Assembly: GCA_045601445.1 (NCBI GenBank)
Contig: JAZRZQ010000145.1
Location: 1-8,953 of the forward strand
Length of the DNA: 8,953 nt
Direction of reading: 5' to 3'
Source: RGIG5579 sp045601445
GTDB lineage: Bacteria; Bacillota; Clostridia; Oscillospirales; SIG627
Made by a program: the position numbers and the translations under genes. Below, piece by piece: positions 4,526-8,953 of the stretch. The notes beneath the pieces are model-generated. The model worked only from the letters and a program-made list of their open reading frames with translations, was not told the DNA's origin and ran no database searches. The stretch's first letter is position 1. Each line of letters begins with the position of its first letter.

Positions 4526-6790
4526 TTACCAGAAGCGCTCGAGGGCCTTTCTCAGATCCGTTTGACGGGTCAGGATCTCGGCGTCCTCCCAGGATTCGGG
4601 AAAGAGCGCGCGACCGTCCTCCTGGCAGTAGCGGCTGTCGCAGAGAATGAGAAAGCCGCGGTCGTTTTCACTGCGGATGACGCGCCCCGCCGCCTGAAGC
4701 ACGCGGTTCCAGCCCGGCAGGGTGTAGGCAAAGCTCTTGCCGTCCATTTCCTTTTTATAATACGCCTCGGCTTCGGCCTCGCCCTCGGGCGTGGGCGGGG
4801 GGAAGCCCGTTCCGACCAAAATTTCGCCGGACAGCGCCTCACCCTTTAAGTCGATTCCCTCGGAGAAAATCCCGCCGAGCACGCAAAAGCCGATCAGCGT
4901 TCCCTGTCTCTCTTTGCGGAAAGCGGCAAGGAAGGCCTCGCGCTCGCGGCGCGACATCGTCGGGGATTGTACGAGGATCTCGGCGTTGAAATTTTGCTTT
5001 TTAAACTCCTGCACCACCAGACGAAGATAGTCAAATCCGGGCAAAAAGACCATATAATTGCCCTCCTTGACGGCGGTGGCGGTGCGGATGATACTGCAGA
5101 TCTGCGGTGCCGTCACGAAGCGCTGACGGTAGGAAACGTCCACGTCCACCAGCCCGACGAAGAGATTTTCGCGCAAAAACGGCGAGGGCAGGGACAAAAA
5201 GGGATCGCCCTCCTCACCGCCGAGCAAGCGGAAATAGTAGTCCTTGGGTGCGAGCGTCGCGGAAAAATAAACGATGCTCTTCCAACGTGCGGCGCTTTCG
5301 GCAATGAGCTCCCGCGCCTCGACGGGGTAGATGCGAATGCCCCCCTCCGGCGGGTAGATCGTGGCAAAGGAAGCGTCAAAGCGCCGACAGAGCAGCTGAA
5401 AATGCTTGCACTTGCGGTACAGCGCGCGCACCGCCTCCGAAACGTTGTCCTCGAGCGTGCCGAAGCCCTCGCGGAGCGCGAAGGCAAGCACGGGGATCAG
5501 CTCGTCCACGAGCTTCTCCATCCGCTCGTTTTTTTCAAATTCGTGAAATTTTTTTCTTGTCTGCGCCAAGCTGTCCAAGCGGGCAAATTCGGCGGAGAGA
5601 TCCCCCATTCGCGCGCGAAGCATCTGCGAGGCGTGCGAGGGATCGCGGAAGAAAAAGTCCAGATCCTCCCGCGAGAGCGTTTCCGTGTAGCCGTCGCGGG
5701 TGCGTGCGGGCAGATTGTGTGCCTCGTCTACCAGAAGAAGGCTGTTTTCTTCGGGCTTGAAGAGCGCGCGGCTCGGGTCGATCAGATGGTTGTAATCTCC
5801 GATGACCACCTGGCAGTACGATTGATATTGCAGGGCCAATTCAAACGGGCAGATCGTAAAGCGCTGCGCCGCCGCGCTGAGCACCTCCGCGGTCACGCAG
5901 GGATAGCTGGCAAGGTAGGCCAGCGCATCGGGGAGCTTTTCCCAGAAGGCCTCGGCGTATTCGCAATAGGCCTTGCGGCATTCTTCCATCCCCTCGGGAC
6001 AAAGGCGCATCTTCGCTTCCAGCACGAGCGTTCGCAGATTCTTTTCGCGTTGCAGCGCCTGCACGGCCTCGGCCGCCTGTTGCTTGAGGGTATTTTTCGG
6101 AGAGGCGTAATAGACCCGCTCGATCTTTTTCGTTTCGAGCGCCTTGAGTGCGGGATAAAGCACCGCCACGGTCTTTCCGATGCCCGTCGGGGCGCAGGCA
6201 AAGAGGCGTTTTCCGCCCTTGATCGCGTCCCAAACGGCGTGAATGAGTGTTTTTTGCCCCGCCCGCAGATGCTTGTGGGGAAATTCGATGCTGCTTCCGG
6301 GCGCGCGATAGAGAAACAGGAGCGATTCCAAACGGGAAAAATAAGGGCGCAGAAGCCTCGAGAGCTCCTCCTTGGTCCACTCGCTGTCCTGATAGGTCAC
6401 CTCGCCCTCGGCGTAGACCGACAGACGGATGCGTCCGTGCGAGATTCCCTTAGCCGTCAGAAGCGCGAGCGTGAGGATCTGCGCGCGCAGGAGAGCGTAG
6501 TCCTTGCGCCAGGTGTGAAAATCGGCTTGACGGTTCAGCGCGATCTCTTCCTCCACGGTGTAGCCGTCTTCGTTTTTATGTATGCGATGAGCGGTCCCCC
6601 GAAGGGAAAACTCCCCCGATTCCGAGCGCAGTCGCAGGGTCAGCGGGGTGTCGGAAAAGACGGCGCCCTCCTCGCACGGGGCGGATTTTTTCGGGCGCAA
6701 AACGGCGATCTCCTCTCCCAAAAAGCCGTCCTGCGGCAAGAGATGAGGCAACACACGGTCAAGCTCGACGGTGCTTGGTACTTCGTTCAT
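4526..6790 (-). CDS. XPD/DinG-family Fe-S DNA helicase
   Basis: This is a 754-residue superfamily 2 helicase of the Rad3/XPD/DinG group (COG1199), expected to unwind DNA 5' to 3' with ATP. Walker A is APTGIGKT (200-207), the DEAH box is at 355-358 (VDEAHNL), and motif VI is QAAGRVIR (699-706). The likely 4Fe-4S ligands are C264, C271, C276 and C314, followed by the family's CPFEL and VVIGDYNHLIDP segments. Residues 1-170 resemble the N-terminal PD-(D/E)XK-like domain of clostridial relatives, but the catalytic pattern looks lost (GTAHRI at 65-70, EEIA at 81-84). The frame opens 39 bases earlier. The ATG at 6790 is preferred because GGGGAGGA precedes it and it overlaps the previous stop as ATGA. 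It is the last gene of the lon operon. Confidence 0.88.
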   Translation of the reverse strand: MNEVPSTVELDRVLPHLLPQDGFLGEEIAVLRPKKSAPCEEGAVFSDTPLTLRLRSESGEFSLRGTAHRIHKNEDGYTVEEEIALNRQADFHTWRKDYALLRAQILTLALLTAKGISHGRIRLSVYAEGEVTYQDSEWTKEELSRLLRPYFSRLESLLFLYRAPGSSIEFPHKHLRAGQKTLIHAVWDAIKGGKRLFACAPTGIGKTVAVLYPALKALETKKIERVYYASPKNTLKQQAAEAVQALQREKNLRTLVLEAKMRLCPEGMEECRKAYCEYAEAFWEKLPDALAYLASYPCVTAEVLSAAAQRFTICPFELALQYQSYCQVVIGDYNHLIDPSRALFKPEENSLLLVDEAHNLPARTRDGYTETLSREDLDFFFRDPSHASQMLRARMGDLSAEFARLDSLAQTRKKFHEFEKNERMEKLVDELIPVLAFALREGFGTLEDNVSEAVRALYRKCKHFQLLCRRFDASFATIYPPEGGIRIYPVEARELIAESAARWKSIVYFSATLAPKDYYFRLLGGEEGDPFLSLPSPFLRENLFVGLVDVDVSYRQRFVTAPQICSIIRTATAVKEGNYMVFLPGFDYLRLVVQEFKKQNFNAEILVQSPTMSRREREAFLAAFRKERQGTLIGFCVLGGIFSEGIDLKGEALSGEILVGTGFPPPTPEGEAEAEAYYKKEMDGKSFAYTLPGWNRVLQAAGRVIRSENDRGFLILCDSRYCQEDGRALFPESWEDAEILTRQTDLRKALERFW

Positions 6791-7239
6791 ACGTCCTCCC
6801 CGAATAATTGCTTGGCCAGCGCAAGGCAAAAGCCTGCGGCCAGATTTTGATACAGCGGATAATTGTGATCGTAAGGAACGGCGCTTTCAAAGGGGAAAAT
6901 TCTTTTCTCGCAAAAGCAGATTTCCGAGCCGAGACAGAGCATTGCCTTCTCCTCTCGGATGCTGGAGAGCGTGACCGCATCCCAAACGCTCATTCCGCCC
7001 GTCAGCAGGATGCCGACCTCGGGCGTGCGCTCCACGCGCGCCTCCCCCGCGGCAAGATAAACGGCCGCCTTGGGCATCGCGCCGCCGGGAAAGCGGATGC
7101 GATCGCACAGCGCCAGATCGTATTCCCCTTCTTCCCGTGCCGCCTCGAAACGGATGCGGCGGGAAAACGGCTGTGAGGCAAAAAGGCTCGTCAGACGGGT
7201 TTGCAACAGCGGAAACGCTTCCATCAAGGCAATTCTCAT
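6787..7239 (-). CDS. Unrecognised protein coupled to the helicase
   Basis: This is a 150-residue protein of a family I do not recognise. It shows no signal peptide or membrane segment, so it is probably cytoplasmic. The pattern suggests alternating strands and helices: an N-terminal strand (MRIALMEAF), EYDLALCD (39-46), a strand AAVYLAAGEA, a glycine loop in VGILLTGGMSVWDAVTLSSI, a second strand with CLGSEICFC, and a C-terminal helix (YQNLAAGFCLALAKQLF). It has four cysteines in its second half or loops, with no CxxC pair. GGGAG lies five bases before the ATG. Its stop overlaps the helicase start by four bases, so the two are translationally coupled and may work together. A coding assignment is well supported by packing and ribosome sites; function is open. 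Confidence 0.72.
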   Translation of the reverse strand: MRIALMEAFPLLQTRLTSLFASQPFSRRIRFEAAREEGEYDLALCDRIRFPGGAMPKAAVYLAAGEARVERTPEVGILLTGGMSVWDAVTLSSIREEKAMLCLGSEICFCEKRIFPFESAVPYDHNYPLYQNLAAGFCLALAKQLFGEDV

Positions 7240-7245
7240 ACTCTC

Positions 7246-7279
7246 TCCCGACGTTTTTTTCTATTGTGTCCCGTCGGGA
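7246..7279. other. Hairpin overlapping a ribosome-binding site
   Basis: TCCCGACG (7246-7253) and CGTCGGGA (7272-7279) are reverse complements. On the minus-strand mRNA the 3' arm includes GGGA of the Shine-Dalgarno site for the 150-residue gene, so the fold could lower its translation. On the plus strand the stem is followed by seven Ts and resembles a terminator, but no plus-strand gene ends here. It lies in the only sizeable gap (56 bp) of the operon. Confidence 0.5.
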
Positions 7280-7295
7280 TTTTTTTATGAAAAAA

Positions 7296-7892
7296 TTATT
7301 CTTTTTCCGCCTGCCAGCAGGAAACCGTCGTCTCGATCAGATTCCAGACGGATTCCACGCCGTACCCCGACAGCGAGGAGAACGGAAATACGGGCGTCGG
7401 CGCAAAGGCCTCTTCCAATTCCTTGAGATTTTTTTGACGGTTGGTGCTGTTGAGCTTGTCCCATTTGGTCGCAACGATCACAAACGGGATTCCCACTTCC
7501 TGCAAAAATCGGATCATCGTCAGATCGTCCTTGGAGGGGCCCGTTTTCAGATCGATCAGCTGAAGCACCAGCGCCAGATCACGATGCGACTGAAAATACG
7601 CGTCGGTCAGACTCGACCAGACTCTTTTTTCCGCGCCGCTCCGCTTGGCGTAGCCGTAGCCGGGCAGATCGACCAGATAGCATTTGCGATCCAGATCGAA
7701 AAAGTTGATCGTGACGGTCTTTCCGGGCGAGGAGGACACGCGCGCCAAGCTTTTTCTTCCGAGCAGCTTATTCAGCGCCGAGCTTTTGCCGACGTTGCTT
7801 CGCCCCGAAAAGGCGATCTGGCAGGTGCCGTCGCAAAGGAGCTGATCGCGCCTGCCCGCGCTGATCTTGAGGGAAATGTTGTTTTTATTCAT
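7296..7892 (-). CDS. ysxC: Ribosome biogenesis GTPase YsxC/EngB
   Basis: This is a 198-residue TRAFAC-class GTPase that assists late assembly of the 50S ribosomal subunit, in the cytoplasm. All G motifs are present: G1 GRSNVGKS (30-37), G2 around T59 in SSPGKT, G3 DLPGYG (75-80), G4 TKWDK (142-146) and G5 FSSLSG (171-176). The DLPGYGYAK segment and the T-K-x-D form of G4 are typical of this family, and the length is normal. The start overlaps the lon stop by eight bases (ATGAATAA) and only a weak ribosome site is seen, so it probably depends on translation coming from lon. Adjacency of lon and ysxC is conserved in Bacillus, which supports the call. It is also known as engB or yihA. Confidence 0.96.
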   Translation of the reverse strand: MNKNNISLKISAGRRDQLLCDGTCQIAFSGRSNVGKSSALNKLLGRKSLARVSSSPGKTVTINFFDLDRKCYLVDLPGYGYAKRSGAEKRVWSSLTDAYFQSHRDLALVLQLIDLKTGPSKDDLTMIRFLQEVGIPFVIVATKWDKLNSTNRQKNLKELEEAFAPTPVFPFSSLSGYGVESVWNLIETTVSCWQAEKE

Positions 7893-8953
7893 CGTCTTGT
7901 TTTGTCAAGGCGATCCGAAGGACATCGCCCACGTTTCGGCAAAGCACGAATTCCATTGCCTCGCGCGCCTTGGGATCGACCTCGTCCAGATCCTTTTCGT
8001 TGTCGGCGGGAATCAGAACGGTCTTCATCCCTGCCCGCAGAGCGGCGCTTGCCTTTTCACGCAGGCCGCCGATGGGAAGCACGAGCCCCTGCAGGGTAAT
8101 CTCGCCGGTCATCGCAACGTCCCCGCGGACGGGTCTTCCCGTGAGAAGCGAGGTCAGGCAGGTCACCAGCGTCACGCCCGCGCTCGGGCCGTCCTTGGGG
8201 ATCGCCCCCTCGGGGAAGTGAACGTGCAGGTCCTTGGTTTTGTAAAACTCGGTATCGGTAATGCCGAAGTCCTCGGCACGGGCGCGCAAAAGGGAGACGG
8301 CCGCCTTGGCGGATTCCTTCATCACCTCGCCCAGAGAGCCGGTCAATTCCACCTTGCCCGTTCCCGCCATGGAAAGGGCCTCGACCTTGAGAAGCTCTCC
8401 TCCGCTCATCGTCCACGCAAGCCCGCAGGCCACGCCGACGCGGGGTGTGAAATCCTTCTTTTCGGGAAGAATCTTTTCCTTTCCGAGAAAGTCCTTGAGA
8501 TTGGACTGATTGACTCTTACTTCCGTTTCACCGTCCAGAATGCGCTTGGCGCTCTTGCGGCAGATGTGGGCGATCTCGCGCTCCAGCTTACGAACGCCCT
8601 GCTCGCGGGTGTAGGAGCGGATCGTTTGGCGAACGGCCCCGTCGCTGATCTGCAGAGCCCCGTTCGGGATGCCGTGCTCCTTTTTCTGCTTGGGAATGAG
8701 ATGATGCTTGGCAATGGCGATCTTCTCGCTCTCGGTGTAGCCCTCGATGCGGATGATTTCCATACGGTCGAGCAGAGCCGGCGGGATGGTGTCCGTCTCG
8801 TTGGCGGTCGCCAAAAAGAGACAGGCGGACAGATCCAGCGGCAGCTCGATGAAGTGATCGCGGAAGGCGTGGTTCTGCGCCGAATCCAAAACCTCGAGCA
8901 GAGCCGAGGCGGGATCGCCGTGGGAGTCACGGGTCAATTTGTCGATCTCGTCA
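7885..8953 (-). CDS. lon: ATP-dependent protease Lon (C-terminal part, truncated by window end)
   Basis: The visible 355 residues are the C-terminal 45% or so of Lon, a hexameric AAA+ serine protease that degrades misfolded and regulatory proteins. The fragment opens within Walker B (DEID at residues 1-4), followed by SHGDPASALLEVLDSAQN, the sensor region (FLATAN), the arginine finger context LLDRME and the HLIPKQ segment. The protease domain begins near VGVACGLAWT. The catalytic dyad is S257 in KDGPSAG and K300 in GGLREKASAA. The reading frame continues past 8953, so the TTG at 8937 is not the start. No defect is visible. It heads the operon with ysxC, the unknown gene and the helicase. Confidence 0.97.
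   Translation of the reverse strand, partial: DEIDKLTRDSHGDPASALLEVLDSAQNHAFRDHFIELPLDLSACLFLATANETDTIPPALLDRMEIIRIEGYTESEKIAIAKHHLIPKQKKEHGIPNGALQISDGAVRQTIRSYTREQGVRKLEREIAHICRKSAKRILDGETEVRVNQSNLKDFLGKEKILPEKKDFTPRVGVACGLAWTMSGGELLKVEALSMAGTGKVELTGSLGEVMKESAKAAVSLLRARAEDFGITDTEFYKTKDLHVHFPEGAIPKDGPSAGVTLVTCLTSLLTGRPVRGDVAMTGEITLQGLVLPIGGLREKASAALRAGMKTVLIPADNEKDLDEVDPKAREAMEFVLCRNVGDVLRIALTKQDDE

Noticed and set aside
4967..6850. A 627-codon open frame on the plus strand opposite the helicase gene
   Set aside because: It is antisense to clear helicase motifs, rich in Arg, Gly, Leu and Ala without recognisable domains, and has no ribosome site. It arises from GC-biased codon use on the other strand.

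Overview
The window reads as a chromosomal segment of an uncultured member of the Bacillota, class Clostridia (a gut-type Oscillospiraceae/Christensenellales-like genome is my inference). Supporting signs are purine-rich Shine-Dalgarno sites, consensus sigma-A-type promoters, a SigH-like sigma factor, an AbrB/SpoVT-fold regulator and the lon-ysxC gene pair, which is also adjacent in Bacillus subtilis.

Region 1 (1 to about 1340) looks AT-rich and regulatory. Two small Xre-type helix-turn-helix proteins are encoded on the minus strand, and a divergent AbrB-type protein with a C-terminal zinc knuckle is on the plus strand. Its promoter carries a palindromic operator candidate. A 35-bp hairpin-forming repeat occurs in three exact copies and one degenerate copy. 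They form two tandem pairs, each with a 45-bp period, in the same orientation, on either side of the regulator pair. Region 2 (1281-2951) is a plus-strand two-gene unit with its own promoter and terminator: a GNAT acetyltransferase and a secreted SASA/CE6-like esterase lipoprotein.

Region 3 (2964-3992) is a minus-strand unit from a consensus promoter: a SigH-like sigma factor, a 77-nt candidate structured RNA with partly tRNA-like architecture, and a protein with two zinc ribbons. Region 4 (4095-4521) is a monocistronic Dabb-domain gene with a palindrome across its promoter. Region 5 (4526-8953) is a tightly packed minus-strand operon: lon (cut by the window end), ysxC/engB, an unrecognised 150-residue gene and an XPD/DinG-family Fe-S helicase. 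Start and stop codons overlap at two of its three junctions.

Most genes belong to known families. The parts that family membership does not explain are the tRNA-like leader RNA before the zinc-ribbon gene, the paired repeat element around the regulators, the two palindromic operators, and the unknown gene translationally coupled to a helicase whose N-terminal nuclease-like domain seems inactive. I found no clear new defence or mobile system.
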